Assembly (NCBI RefSeq): GCF_000425705.1
Contig: NZ_AUDY01000016.1
Location: 78,757-142,756, forward strand
Source: Halobacillus kuroshimensis DSM 18393
GTDB taxonomy: Bacteria; Bacillota; Bacilli; Bacillales; Halobacillaceae
Direction of reading: 5' to 3'
DNA: 64,000 nt
Shown here: in pieces, positions 17,487 through 25,792 of the stretch
Numbering within the stretch: the stretch's first letter is position 1
Layout of the letters: each line of letters opens with the position of its first letter
Translations under genes and position numbers: made by a program
The notes under the pieces: model-generated
The model's input: the letters and a program-made list of their open reading frames with translations, nothing else
What the model was told of the DNA's origin: nothing
Database searches by the model: none

Positions 17487-17783
17487 ATGAAGACATTGAC
17501 CGCAAAAGAAGTAGAACAAAAGCTGAATGAAGGTAAAACTTTAAACATTGTAGATGTTCGTGAAGACGAAGAAGTCGCAGAAGGTATGATCCCTGGTGCC
17601 ACGCACATTCCGCTGGGTTCCATTGCAGACCGTGCAGACGAACTTGATCAAGAAAAACCTTATATCATGGTGTGCCGTTCAGGTGGACGCAGCGGCCGTG
17701 CCAGCCAGATCCTTGAAGAAAAAGGGTTTGATATAACAAACATGGAAGGCGGCATGATGAGCTGGGAAGGGCCGACAAAATAA
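17487..17783 (+). CDS. Single-domain rhodanese
   Basis: A 98-residue rhodanese with NIVDVREDEEVAEGMIPGAT and the active-site loop VCRSGGRSGRAS, in which the cysteine accepts sulfane sulfur. The small loop residues are typical of GlpE/PspE-like sulfurtransferases. AAGGAGGAATAAAG precedes the ATG and the gene follows dsrE2 by 17 bp. This stand-alone copy is additional to the rhodanese domains in the next two genes. Confidence 0.92.
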   Translation: MKTLTAKEVEQKLNEGKTLNIVDVREDEEVAEGMIPGATHIPLGSIADRADELDQEKPYIMVCRSGGRSGRASQILEEKGFDITNMEGGMMSWEGPTK

Positions 17784-17817
17784 AAACACCACCCTTAAGG
17801 GTAGAGGAGGAATTGAC

Positions 17818-18387
17818 ATGGATATGAAAACAAATGCAACACTGGATGCCAAAGGATTAGCCTGCCCGATGCCGATTGTGAAAACAAAAAAATCGATGAA
17901 AGATATGGAACCGGGACAGGTGCTTGAAGTCCAAGCCACAGATAAAGGGTCCACAGCCGACCTGCAGGCTTGGACGAAAAGTGCCGGTCATCAGTACCTG
18001 GGAACCATTGAAGAAGACGGAATCCTCAAGCACTACGTGCGTAAATCAAGTGATGAGGAAGCTGTAGAGACGACGCATCCGGATGTCGTAAACAACGAAG
18101 AACTGGAAGCTGCCCGCTCAAATCCCGACTCCGTCATTGTGGATGTGCGCGAATCGGCAGAATATGCCTTCCATCATATTCCTGAGGCTGTCTCCATTCC
18201 TTTGGGTGAACTTGATGATCGTGCCGATGAACTGGATAAGAATAAGACGCTTTATACGGTCTGCCGGACTGGGAGCAGGAGTGACCTGGCTGCCCAAAAC
18301 CTCACCTCTAAAGGATTCGGCGCAGTCTATAACGTAGTTCCTGGTATGAGCGGCTGGAACGGAGAAACCAAATCACTGAATCAATAA
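17818..18387 (+). CDS. TusA-rhodanese fusion protein (YrkF-like)
   Basis: The 189-residue protein joins a TusA sulfur-carrier domain (residues 1-75, cysteine in LACPMPIVKTKKSM) to a rhodanese domain (about 90-185, cysteine in TVCRTGSRSD). Sulfur can thus move between the two cysteines within one chain. B. subtilis YrkF has the same arrangement. AGGAGGAATTGAC precedes the ATG. A perfect 12-bp palindrome ACCCTTAAGGGT lies just before the RBS; it does not fit the CstR box pattern. Confidence 0.92.
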   Translation: MDMKTNATLDAKGLACPMPIVKTKKSMKDMEPGQVLEVQATDKGSTADLQAWTKSAGHQYLGTIEEDGILKHYVRKSSDEEAVETTHPDVVNNEELEAARSNPDSVIVDVRESAEYAFHHIPEAVSIPLGELDDRADELDKNKTLYTVCRTGSRSDLAAQNLTSKGFGAVYNVVPGMSGWNGETKSLNQ

Positions 18388-18402
18388 TTTTTTGACAAAA
18401 TT

Positions 18403-18420
18403 AATACCCAAGGGGGTAAA
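18403..18420 (+). promoter_or_regulatory. CstR-like operator overlapping the RBS of the persulfide dioxygenase gene
   Basis: AATACCCAAGGGGGTAAA fits the pattern of the other boxes and ends three bases before the ATG; its AGGGGG also acts as the RBS. TTGACA at 18392-18397 precedes it, but no clear -10 follows, so an internal promoter is only possible. Confidence 0.55.
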
Positions 18421-18423
18421 AAT

Positions 18424-19554
18424 ATGACAGTAAAAAATATGACGATACAAGACATTGCTCATAAAGTCCTGGATAACGAAGAACTGTTCCTTTTGGATGT
18501 CCGCACTAAAGATGCCTACCAGGATTGGAAAATTGAAAGCGGGAATTTTTCCTATTTGAATGTTCCCTATTTCGATTTGCTTGATGGTGTCGAAGAGATC
18601 ATGGAACAACTTCCGAAGAATCAGCCGATTGCTGTCATCTGCGCCAAAGGCGGCTCTTCACAAATGGTTGCGGAGATGTTGGTTGAGGAAGGGCTGACTG
18701 ACGTTTATTCCGTAGAGGGCGGCATGAAAGCCTGGAGTGAACATTTAGAACCAAGGAAAGTCAGTGACCTTAAAGATGGTGGTGAACTGTATCAGTTTGT
18801 CCGCCTTGGGAAAGGGTGCCTTTCCTATATGGTCACATCCGGAGGCGAAGCAGCCATCATTGATGCGGTAAGGATGACCGAAGCCTACACAGAGTTTGCT
18901 GAAAAGCTCGGGGTAACGATTACGAATGTTTTCGATACCCATCTCCATGCGGACCATATTTCCGGGGGGCGCCGCCTTGCAGAGACGACGGGAGCAGTTT
19001 ACTGGCTGCCACCGGAGGATGCCGGCGAAGTTGTCTTCAACTATCAGCCGCTCCGGGATGCGGATCATGTGCAGATCGGTCAGTCCCATATTGATATTCA
19101 TGCCCTGTATTCACCAGGACACACGATCGGGTCCACATCTTTTGTTGTAGATGATAAATTTCTGATGACAGGAGATATTCTATTCATCGACTCCATCGGA
19201 CGCCCAGATCTGGCTGGAAAGGCTGAAGACTGGGTAGGCGACCTGAGGGAAACACTATATACCCGTTATAAGGAGCTCTCTGATGAACTCATCGTCCTTC
19301 CTGCCCACTTCATGATCATGGATGAATTGAACGAGGACGGCACGGTAGCGGAAAGGCTGGGAACTTTGTTTTCCCGCAACCACGGCTTGAATATAACGAA
19401 TGAAGAGGAATTCCGCCGTATGGTTACAGAAAACCTTCCTCCACAGCCGAATGCCTATCAACAAATCCGCGAAACGAATATGGGGAAAATCAGCCCCGAC
19501 CATGAAGAACAGCGGGAAATGGAAATTGGACCAAACCGCTGTGCTGTAAGGTAA
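18424..19554 (+). CDS. Rhodanese-persulfide dioxygenase fusion (YrkH/CstB-like)
   Basis: The 376-residue protein has an N-terminal rhodanese domain (about 5-110, active cysteine in [10 protein letters not shown]) and a metallo-beta-lactamase domain (about 120-360). Iron ligands are in [23 protein letters not shown] and LPAHF, as in ETHE1-type persulfide dioxygenases. The dioxygenase turns glutathione- or low-molecular-weight-thiol persulfide into sulfite. The rhodanese-first order is the reverse of S. aureus CstB, where the dioxygenase comes first. Product sulfite can leave through the TauE-type exporter encoded downstream. Confidence 0.92.
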   Translation: MTVKNMTIQDIAHKVLDNEELFLLDVRTKDAYQDWKIESGNFSYLNVPYFDLLDGVEEIMEQLPKNQPIAVICAKGGSSQMVAEMLVEEGLTDVYSVEGGMKAWSEHLEPRKVSDLKDGGELYQFVRLGKGCLSYMVTSGGEAAIIDAVRMTEAYTEFAEKLGVTITNVFDTHLHADHISGGRRLAETTGAVYWLPPEDAGEVVFNYQPLRDADHVQIGQSHIDIHALYSPGHTIGSTSFVVDDKFLMTGDILFIDSIGRPDLAGKAEDWVGDLRETLYTRYKELSDELIVLPAHFMIMDELNEDGTVAERLGTLFSRNHGLNITNEEEFRRMVTENLPPQPNAYQQIRETNMGKISPDHEEQREMEIGPNRCAVR

Positions 19555-19619
19555 ACCATTCCACATGCGTCCGTCCACTACGGGCGCATGCAACCAACTA
19601 CAAATGAGGAGGAAACAAT
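19555..19619 (+). other. Hairpin between the dioxygenase and tusA genes
   Basis: CATGCGTCCG and CGGGCGCATG (about 19563-19590) can pair with one G-U. It lacks a T run, so it looks like an mRNA processing or stabilising hairpin rather than a terminator. GAGGAGGAAAC before 19620 is the tusA RBS. Confidence 0.45.
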
Positions 19620-19850
19620 ATGAACGCAGCAAAAGTACTTGATGCAAAAGGTCTGGCATGCCCAATGCCAATTGTAAAAACAAAGAAAGCGATGAAAGAC
19701 GTTGAAGCCGGTGAAGTTCTTGAAATTCACGCTACGGATAAAGGTGCGAAAAGCGATTTGACAGCATGGGCAAAGTCCGGCGGTCATGAACTGCTGAAAC
19801 ATGAAGAAGAAGACGGCTTATTCAAGTTCTGGATTCAAAAAGGCGAGTAA
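19620..19850 (+). CDS. TusA-family sulfur carrier protein (YrkI-like)
   Basis: The 76-residue protein carries the TusA motif KGLACPMPIVKTKKAM with the sulfur-accepting cysteine at position 13. It closely resembles the TusA domain of the fusion at 17818 (shared DAKGLACPMPIVKTKK and LLKHEEEDG-type tail), which points to a local duplication. It is the last small carrier before the exporter gene and corresponds to B. subtilis yrkI by order. Confidence 0.93.
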   Translation: MNAAKVLDAKGLACPMPIVKTKKAMKDVEAGEVLEIHATDKGAKSDLTAWAKSGGHELLKHEEEDGLFKFWIQKGE

Positions 19851-19879
19851 GCACACAGATTCACGTATAAAAAATGCAG

Positions 19880-19908
19880 AGGGAACCGGTAGAGGTTCCC
19901 TTTTTTAA
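19880..19908 (+). terminator. Intra-operon terminator before the exporter gene
   Basis: GGGAACC / GGTTCCC is followed by six T and then at once by the exporter RBS AAGGAGG. It probably acts as a leaky terminator that lowers exporter expression relative to the carrier genes. Confidence 0.7.
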
Positions 19909-19921
19909 GGAGGTCACCTTC

Positions 19922-20698
19922 ATGGAATTTGGATTTATCCTTACAATTTTCCTTATCGGTTTTGTCGGTTCCTATGTATCAGGCATGCTCGGAATTGGCG
20001 GATCGATCATAAAATATCCGATGCTGCTTTATATTCCACCCCTTGTCGGTTTTACAGCCTTCACCTCTCATGAAGTTTCCGGAATCAGTGCCGTCCAGGT
20101 GTTCTTTGCCACCATCGGCGGTGTGTGGGCATACCGGAAAGGCGGTTACTTAAATAAGCCGCTGATTATTTATATGGGAATCAGCATTCTGATCGGGAGC
20201 TTTATCGGAGGGTACGGGTCGCGCTTCATGCCGGAAGCAGGCATCAACCTTGTCTACGGAATCCTCGCCCTTATTGCTACCGTTATGATGTTTATTCCGA
20301 AAAATGGACTGGATGACCAGGAGATGGACGACGTGACATTTAACCGACCGCTGGCCGCCGGGCTTGCGCTGATTGTTGGGATTGGAGCTGGGATCGTCGG
20401 TGCGGCCGGAGCTTTCCTGCTTGTACCGATTATGCTTGTCGTATTAAAGATCCCAACAAGAATGACGATTGCTTCTTCTCTGGCGATTACGTTCATTTCT
20501 TCCATTGGTGCTACGATTGGGAAGGTTACAACCGGGCAGGTGGAGTACGCGCCTGCTGCTATTATGATTGTGGCTAGTTTGATTGCAGCCCCTCTCGGAG
20601 CATCTGCTGGTAAAAAAGTGAATACAAAGATTCTCCAGACGGTCCTTGCTGTCCTGATCCTGGCATCGACGGTTAAGATCTGGATGGACATCTTTTAA
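19922..20698 (+). CDS. TauE/SafE-family anion exporter, probable sulfite exporter (YrkJ-like)
   Basis: The 258-residue protein has about eight membrane helices in two repeats, each opening with a glycine-rich motif ([19 protein letters not shown] near 17-35 and [19 protein letters not shown] near 155-173). This is the TauE/SafE fold. As the last gene of a persulfide-dioxygenase operon it most likely removes sulfite or a related sulfur anion. The ATG at 19922 follows AAGGAGG; the longer frame from 19874 would run through the terminator hairpin. Confidence 0.9.
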   Translation: MEFGFILTIFLIGFVGSYVSGMLGIGGSIIKYPMLLYIPPLVGFTAFTSHEVSGISAVQVFFATIGGVWAYRKGGYLNKPLIIYMGISILIGSFIGGYGSRFMPEAGINLVYGILALIATVMMFIPKNGLDDQEMDDVTFNRPLAAGLALIVGIGAGIVGAAGAFLLVPIMLVVLKIPTRMTIASSLAITFISSIGATIGKVTTGQVEYAPAAIMIVASLIAAPLGASAGKKVNTKILQTVLAVLILASTVKIWMDIF

Positions 20699-20786
20699 AA
20701 AGGACCCTCTCCGTTCTTTTCGAACGATCGATAAATGATTTCTTATCCATTGTACTTTTCACATGAACTGGTGACGGTCATGTTCC

Positions 20787-20901
20787 GCTTATCGGTGGAT
20801 GCTTGCCGCGGGCACGGCCTCAGCTGATTTGGACAGGAAGATTACCTGCCCAAATGGAACTTCGGCGCATGTTTTCCCCGCAGGTGTCACCACCGATAAG
20901 C
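20787..20901. repeat. 115-bp palindromic intergenic element
   Basis: GCTTATCGGTGG (20787-20798) and CCACCGATAAGC (20890-20901) are perfect terminal inverted repeats. Inside lies a second hairpin, ATTTGGACAGG / CCTGCCCAAAT (20827-20855), and GCCGCGGGCACGGCC on the left with CCCCGCAGGTG on the right. It has no coding capacity that I can support. Size and layout match the element at 15367-15480, and its left end recurs exactly at 15712-15731. Confidence 0.62.
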
Positions 20902-20930
20902 TCCTCATAACCGAACCAATTATAAGCCTG

Positions 20931-20972
20931 AAAAAAGGGAGATTTTCTTTTTACAGAAAATCTCCCTTTTTT
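20931..20972. terminator. Strong bidirectional terminator-like hairpin
   Basis: A near-perfect stem AAAAGGGAGATTTTCT / AGAAAATCTCCCTTTT with A and T runs on the outer sides. It can end the sulfur operon transcript about 235 bp after its last stop codon. Confidence 0.75.
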
Positions 20973-21298
20973 TGCGTTTTGAAGTCATAGAAGCAGCATA
21001 GTATACTTCCTTACAACAACTGGAGAACAAACCAGATACCTCATGACAGCGAAGCCAAAAGGTTTGTATACACATATACCAGCGGCATCTTCTTACTGGT
21101 ATAGGAAACATGTAACTTGTACCCGGTCAGGAGGAGTGGCCACCTCATTTACCGGTACCTTACCTCCATTTTAAAGACGTTTGTGTAGTGAAAGGGTATA
21201 ACCCCACCCATATGAAAGTTCTTCGAAGTCATCGCCCTTGATCTATGAGGTGAACATGCCCATCTACTTTAGGAAACCTTTTCTATTGAGTGCAGGGC
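20973..21298. other. Non-coding gap between sulfur operon and ltaS
   Basis: I see no gene with a usable start and RBS here, and no tRNA or riboswitch motif. Confidence 0.5.
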
Positions 21299-21334
21299 AT
21301 AAAAAAATCCCTCTGCTTTCAAGCAGAGGGATTT
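21299..21334 (-). terminator. Terminator of ltaS
   Basis: AAATCCCTCTGCTT / AAGCAGAGGGATTT with a minus-strand T run, three bases beyond the ltaS stop. Confidence 0.88.
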
Positions 21335-21337
21335 GGT

Positions 21338-23248
21338 TTATTCTTCGTTCGATTGAGACTGTTCATCTTCTGTGACCAATTCCGTTTCGTCCAGATAGCG
21401 AAGCAGGTCGCCGTATACGATGGAGTCGGACATCTCCAATTCTTCCTGTGCGGCCGTGAAGCCATCTTCACAGGCAGCTCCATCTTCGACTTCTTCTCCT
21501 GTTTCACGATCATAGCATGTCCCTTGAATACCAACGTATTCTTCGTTGGCAAAGTTTCCGTCTCGTGTAATCATCAGCTGACGGCGGTCTTCATCCAGCA
21601 GGTCATGACCGAATTGGACAGGGTTTTCATCTTCAATCCCTAAAAGGTTCATGAGGGTTGGACGCAGGTCAACTTGTCCACCAACCGTATGATTCTCTTC
21701 AGGTTCGATGTCTTTCCCGTAGATAAGGAAAGGAACACGTTGAAGCTGGAACTGTTCATATTCATTTATTTCTTTTCCTAGATACTCACCCATCGCTTCC
21801 TGGTGATTCTCGGAAATGCCGAAGTGATCTCCATAAATGACGAGAATTGTATTGTCATACAGCTCTGAATTCTTGAAGTCCTCGACGAATTTTTTCAACG
21901 CTTCATCCTGATAACGGATGGTTTGGAAGTAACGGTTCAACGTACCACTGCTCGTTTCGCCTTCTTCAATGAGTTTCAACTCTTCAGGAAGTGTGAACGG
22001 GTAGTGGTTGGTCAGCGTAATCATTTTAGAATAGAAAGGCTGATCCAGCTCCTGCATTTTGTTCAAGGAATCTTCAAAGAAGTATTCATCAAGATATCCC
22101 CAGCCGTGGGACTTTTCTGTCGTTACCTCATAATCTTCCTTGGAGAAGAATTCATCATACCCCAGCGAATCATACATCACGTTTCTGTTCCAGAACGTCT
22201 TATCATTGGCGTGCATGGAATTTGTAAAGTAGCCATTTTCACCAAGTACGCTCGGCATCGCTTTATATTCGTTACCGGAGTGCGTAAAGAACACGGCGCC
22301 ACGGTTTAGAGGATAAAGGGAGTTTGCCAGTAGAAATTCGGAATCAGACGTCCGCCCTTGTTTAACCTGGTGATAGAAGTTATCAAAGTAGATCCCTTCT
22401 TCTTTCAGGTCGTTGAAGTAAGGGGTCAGCTCCTCCCCGTGCAGGGTGTTATCCACCACAAAGGTCTGTGTACTCTCCAGTGAAACAGCAATGACGTTCT
22501 TCCCTTCAGCTGCACCTTCCAGCCTGTCACTGTCTTCTGTCTGATTTTCATTCAAATAGTTAATAACCGGAACAAGCTCATTGCTGTCCGCCAGCGTTTT
22601 CTTCATTTCGGTCTTCCCTTGAAGAACAATATCATACACATGATAGTTCAATACACCAATGTATTTGACAAGCATGTTGCGGTCAAATGTTCGTTCAAGC
22701 AGGTCCGTACGTTCTGTCTCCGCCCATTGAAGGTTTACAATGAACAGGGGAATAGCAACGATGGCCAGAACGATTCCCTCCGGCCGCTTCGGTGTGAACG
22801 CTTGGAAACGGGAAGGTTTAAGATAAAACAACAGAAAGCCTGCAGCAATCACATCAACGAACAACCATAAGTCAGCAGGACTCATAATCGTCGTGATACT
22901 TCCCCCGAGGTCAGCCAGGTTAGCTACCTGATTTAACATCGGAATAGTGATGAAATCATTGTATTCACGATAAAACAACACATTCACATAAAGCAGGATG
23001 GATCCTAGAATGTAGGCACCAAACATCCCTCGCCGGCGTCCAAGCAGAATTCCAACTCCGAACAATAGGAATATACTGCTGAGCGGGTTGAAGGCCAGAA
23101 TATTCGCCTCATTCGCATTCTCCACACCCAATGTGAAAATGTTTGTTTGAATATAATACATTTTCAACCAGAATAGACCGATCACAAATGCATAGACTAG
23201 TAGTTTCAGTCCTGTTTTTTTGTTTATATATTTATTTCCTGTAAACAT
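21338..23248 (-). CDS. ltaS: Lipoteichoic acid synthase-family membrane sulfatase-fold enzyme
   Basis: The 636-residue protein has five N-terminal membrane helices (about 15-185) and an extracellular sulfatase-fold domain (about 245-600). The metal-binding glutamate is in VSLESTQTF (E258), the catalytic threonine in KQGRTSDSEF (T300, the number used in S. aureus LtaS), and another metal site is in IYGDHFG. It polymerises glycerol-phosphate from phosphatidylglycerol onto the glycolipid anchor at the outer membrane face. Bacillus has several paralogues (LtaS, YfnI, YqgS, YvgJ), so it may be a paralogue. AACGGAGG precedes the ATG. The C-terminus is acidic, as expected in a halophile. Confidence 0.9.
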   Translation of the reverse strand: MFTGNKYINKKTGLKLLVYAFVIGLFWLKMYYIQTNIFTLGVENANEANILAFNPLSSIFLLFGVGILLGRRRGMFGAYILGSILLYVNVLFYREYNDFITIPMLNQVANLADLGGSITTIMSPADLWLFVDVIAAGFLLFYLKPSRFQAFTPKRPEGIVLAIVAIPLFIVNLQWAETERTDLLERTFDRNMLVKYIGVLNYHVYDIVLQGKTEMKKTLADSNELVPVINYLNENQTEDSDRLEGAAEGKNVIAVSLESTQTFVVDNTLHGEELTPYFNDLKEEGIYFDNFYHQVKQGRTSDSEFLLANSLYPLNRGAVFFTHSGNEYKAMPSVLGENGYFTNSMHANDKTFWNRNVMYDSLGYDEFFSKEDYEVTTEKSHGWGYLDEYFFEDSLNKMQELDQPFYSKMITLTNHYPFTLPEELKLIEEGETSSGTLNRYFQTIRYQDEALKKFVEDFKNSELYDNTILVIYGDHFGISENHQEAMGEYLGKEINEYEQFQLQRVPFLIYGKDIEPEENHTVGGQVDLRPTLMNLLGIEDENPVQFGHDLLDEDRRQLMITRDGNFANEEYVGIQGTCYDRETGEEVEDGAACEDGFTAAQEELEMSDSIVYGDLLRYLDETELVTEDEQSQSNEE

Positions 23249-23458
23249 TGTAAAACCTCCGTTAATTTTACATTACCCTATTTTAACTCATCTTATTTCA
23301 TTTTTGTACCATTAAGGCGATAGTTTTAAAACTCTGACACATTTACCCTTGTTTTATTACAGGTTTGTCATGGAAAAATGAACCTCTTGGCCTATGACAC
23401 TTAAAAGTTACTATCTATACATAATTTTTTCATAGTTCGTCATTTTCTCTCCTTTTTA

Positions 23459-23486
23459 TGTTAACCTATTATAAAATAAGTTTACA
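23459..23486 (+). promoter_or_regulatory. BirA operator upstream of bioY
   Basis: TGTTAACC (23459-23466) and GTTTACA (23480-23486) form the inverted half-sites of a Firmicute biotin-repressor box around an AT-rich spacer that holds TATTATAAAAT. It lies 15 bp before the bioY ATG. Biotin-loaded BirA is expected to repress uptake. Confidence 0.72.
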
Positions 23487-23501
23487 AAAGGAGGTTGATG
23501 T

Positions 23502-24074
23502 ATGTCCTACGAAAGCAGAAAGCTTCGATTTTTGTTAAATAGTGCGATTTTTGCCGCAATAACGGCCATTATGGCTCAAGTTGAAATCCCTCTTCCCGTT
23601 GTACCAATCAGCGGCCAGACACTTGCGGTCGGTTTAACCGCCACGATTCTCGGTAGCCGACAGGGCGCAGCAGCTATGGTTGGATATATGGCTTTGGGTG
23701 CGGTAGGAATGCCTGTATTTGCAGGGTTCAGCGGAGGACCCCAGGTTCTTGCCGGACCGACGGGAGGATACATTTTTGGATTCATACTCAGTGCATTTAT
23801 AACTGGATATATCCTCGAAAAAACGTCATTCAACTTAGGATGGGCGTTGGCGGCGAATACGGCCGGGATGGTCATCACTCTTCTATGTGGAATCCTGCAG
23901 TTGAAATTCGTCCTGGATATAAGCTGGACCGCAGCACTTGCCACCGGTGCCTATCCTTTTATAGCGGTCGGATTGATCAAGGCTTTTCTTGCCTCCTGGC
24001 TGGGCATTACGGTCAGAAAAAGACTGGTGGCCGGGCAGTTCATTAAACAATCCGCACCTAAGGAAGCCTCCTAG
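23502..24074 (+). CDS. bioY: BioY, biotin-binding S component of an ECF transporter
   Basis: The 190-residue protein has six membrane helices and the BioY signature stretches VEIPLPVVPISGQTLAVGL and GGPQVLAGPTGGYIFGF. It binds biotin with high affinity and works with the common EcfAAT energising module, encoded elsewhere. AAAGGAGGTTGATGT precedes the ATG. A BirA box in the leader supports biotin regulation. Confidence 0.95.
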   Translation: MSYESRKLRFLLNSAIFAAITAIMAQVEIPLPVVPISGQTLAVGLTATILGSRQGAAAMVGYMALGAVGMPVFAGFSGGPQVLAGPTGGYIFGFILSAFITGYILEKTSFNLGWALAANTAGMVITLLCGILQLKFVLDISWTAALATGAYPFIAVGLIKAFLASWLGITVRKRLVAGQFIKQSAPKEAS

Positions 24075-24148
24075 TTCTATTGCCCGGGAAATAAGGCGCA
24101 CTCATAATTACCGGCCTTTCGGGAAGCCTATTCCTGGAGGTGATTGAT

Positions 24149-24406
24149 CTGAAACCTTATTTATGTCCGGGATGCAAAACAAACCGTTCGCGCTTTAACG
24201 TCATTGAACAGCAGGCAATGCCGGTCAAGATGGACCCGCAGACTGGAGAGAAACACCCATCTTATACTGCAGAGACCATGGATGCCTTTCATCTCGCTTA
24301 TCAAGGACCCGCCATTAAGGTCCAGTGCGGGGCCTGTGGTCTGATTGAAGATGAAGCCTCTTTCATAGCATTTGCTGGACACCAGCGTATGAATGGAACC
24401 CCCTGA
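24149..24406 (+). CDS. Small zinc-ribbon protein of unknown function
   Basis: About 85 residues with two cysteine pairs, [17 protein letters not shown] near the N-terminus and [12 protein letters not shown] near residue 65, arranged like a zinc ribbon. GGAGG at 24136-24140 is followed eight bases later by CTG, the most likely start codon; an in-frame GTG at 24140 overlaps the RBS and is improbable. The middle part, [20 protein letters not shown], is not known to me. The stop lies inside a terminator hairpin, and the next gene ends on the other strand six bases further. Confidence 0.68.
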   Translation: MKPYLCPGCKTNRSRFNVIEQQAMPVKMDPQTGEKHPSYTAETMDAFHLAYQGPAIKVQCGACGLIEDEASFIAFAGHQRMNGTP

Positions 24407-24428
24407 ATAGAATCAGAGGGTTCTTTTT
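24396..24428 (+). terminator. Terminator shared by two convergent gene ends
   Basis: GAACCCCCTGA / TCAGAGGGTTC with one mismatch, then TTTTT on the plus strand. The stem contains the stop codons of both the zinc-ribbon gene and the permease gene. Confidence 0.78.
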
Positions 24429-25792
24429 CGTCGTATATTCAAACGGAACCCTCCCCGGGTGAGAAAGAAGACTATAAGAAGGAGAACTGAAGGTGGATAC
24501 ACCATAACGGCGGCTGTGAATACATATCCCGCCAATCGATTCCACGAAGCGGGATAAAAGGATTCTTCATTCACTTTCTTCATCTCTTCCAACACGCTCC
24601 CTTTCAAGTCATAACCCGTCCAACAAGCAATGGCCAATGCCTGGATACACGAAGAAACCAAAGAAAAACCGAGCATCCCCTGAATAACCATCACCGCACA
24701 TCCATAAATAACAAGCAGGGGGTTCATCCATTTCACATAAGTAAGGGCGAGCTGTTCATCCTCAACTGGGATAAATCGAAATACCGTCGGCTGTTTAAAA
24801 AAGTTGTGAAAGATACTGGTCGACACTTCAACAAAGATAAAAGCAGCCAGCGGCACCGTTAAAAATATCATCCAGTCCACCTGAAGTGGAACTACGACTA
24901 TAATAAGGACGCCCGCTGTTAGGGAAGAAATCAGATAGTTGTAGGATTCTTTTCCATGGGACAGCCAGATCCGATCATACAAACGCTTAGGATAAAACCA
25001 ACTGCTTCTCCTTCTCTGAACAGCAGCCGTAAAACGCCTGGGTGGTTTCACAGCGACATTCGTCACTTGATTGACCAGCCACAGGTTCCAAACCTTTGCA
25101 TCGTTCCGTTCCGCAATCCTGCCCCAGGAAGGTTCATAATAATAAAAGCAGGCACTGGAAGCTGCGGCAGCCCATACCAGTGTTCCAATAACCAGCCCAA
25201 GGAAGGATCCTGCAGTATAGCCGGCCGTTATAACCATTCCCCCTGCAGCGGCAAGCACCAGTTTGATATACCACGGTGTGCTGTATAACCTCCATTGAAT
25301 CCACACCTCAAACAAAAGACTGACTCCATACACGATAAGAAATAAAAGGATAAAGGCTGACGATAGTGGAGTTAAACATCCGGCTGACGATAGCAAAACG
25401 GCTGCCAGAAGGAGGGTCTTCCCTGCCTTCTCCCTGTATAAATAAAAAAGAATGTCCCGTCTGGAATGAGGAAGAAGGCTGAGGTGAAGTTCTGATGAAG
25501 TAAAAGGCAGCGAGGAGTCCTTGAAAGCTGCCATACAAGCTCTCACCCACACAGCAAGGGGAAGAAAAGGGAGATACATCAAGGCTCGTTTTTCCAATGT
25601 TTGAAAAAACGGGGTGAAATCTTTCAACCAGTCAAGACTGATGAAGAATAATATAACAGCCATGACCCCGGCATAAAGAAATACAACAGGATCATACAAC
25701 GTATGAAACGACTTTCGATACAAAAGCATTTTTTTCTGCCGACGACTTCGTTTCAATACCCGAAAAACCTGCCAGCTCTCCGACCTGTTCAT
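24413..25792 (-). CDS. ABC transporter permease, EcsB-like
   Basis: The 459-residue protein has about ten to twelve hydrophobic segments and a basic N-terminus. It does not match a family that I recognise firmly; size, helices and the partner ATPase resemble EcsB. The ATG at 25792 follows AAGGAGG by eight bases and overlaps the ATPase stop by 4 bp, so the two subunits are translationally coupled. An EcsAB-like exporter would act in secretion or peptide export, but substrate is unknown. Confidence 0.75.
   Translation of the reverse strand: MNRSESWQVFRVLKRSRRQKKMLLYRKSFHTLYDPVVFLYAGVMAVILFFISLDWLKDFTPFFQTLEKRALMYLPFLPLAVWVRACMAAFKDSSLPFTSSELHLSLLPHSRRDILFYLYREKAGKTLLLAAVLLSSAGCLTPLSSAFILLFLIVYGVSLLFEVWIQWRLYSTPWYIKLVLAAAGGMVITAGYTAGSFLGLVIGTLVWAAAASSACFYYYEPSWGRIAERNDAKVWNLWLVNQVTNVAVKPPRRFTAAVQRRRSSWFYPKRLYDRIWLSHGKESYNYLISSLTAGVLIIVVVPLQVDWMIFLTVPLAAFIFVEVSTSIFHNFFKQPTVFRFIPVEDEQLALTYVKWMNPLLVIYGCAVMVIQGMLGFSLVSSCIQALAIACWTGYDLKGSVLEEMKKVNEESFYPASWNRLAGYVFTAAVMVYPPSVLLLIVFFLTRGGFRLNIRRKRTL

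Noticed and set aside
17791..17802. Perfect palindrome ACCCTTAAGGGT considered as a fifth CstR box
   Set aside because: It lacks the ATACC and GGTAT outer parts and spacing shared by the four other boxes. It may be an RNA structure.
6663..24093. A 16-base match, TATTGCCCGGGAAATA, just after the stops of ligD (6663-6678) and bioY (24078-24093)
   Set aside because: One exact 16-mer match in a 64-kb window can arise by chance, and no extended similarity or structure surrounds it.
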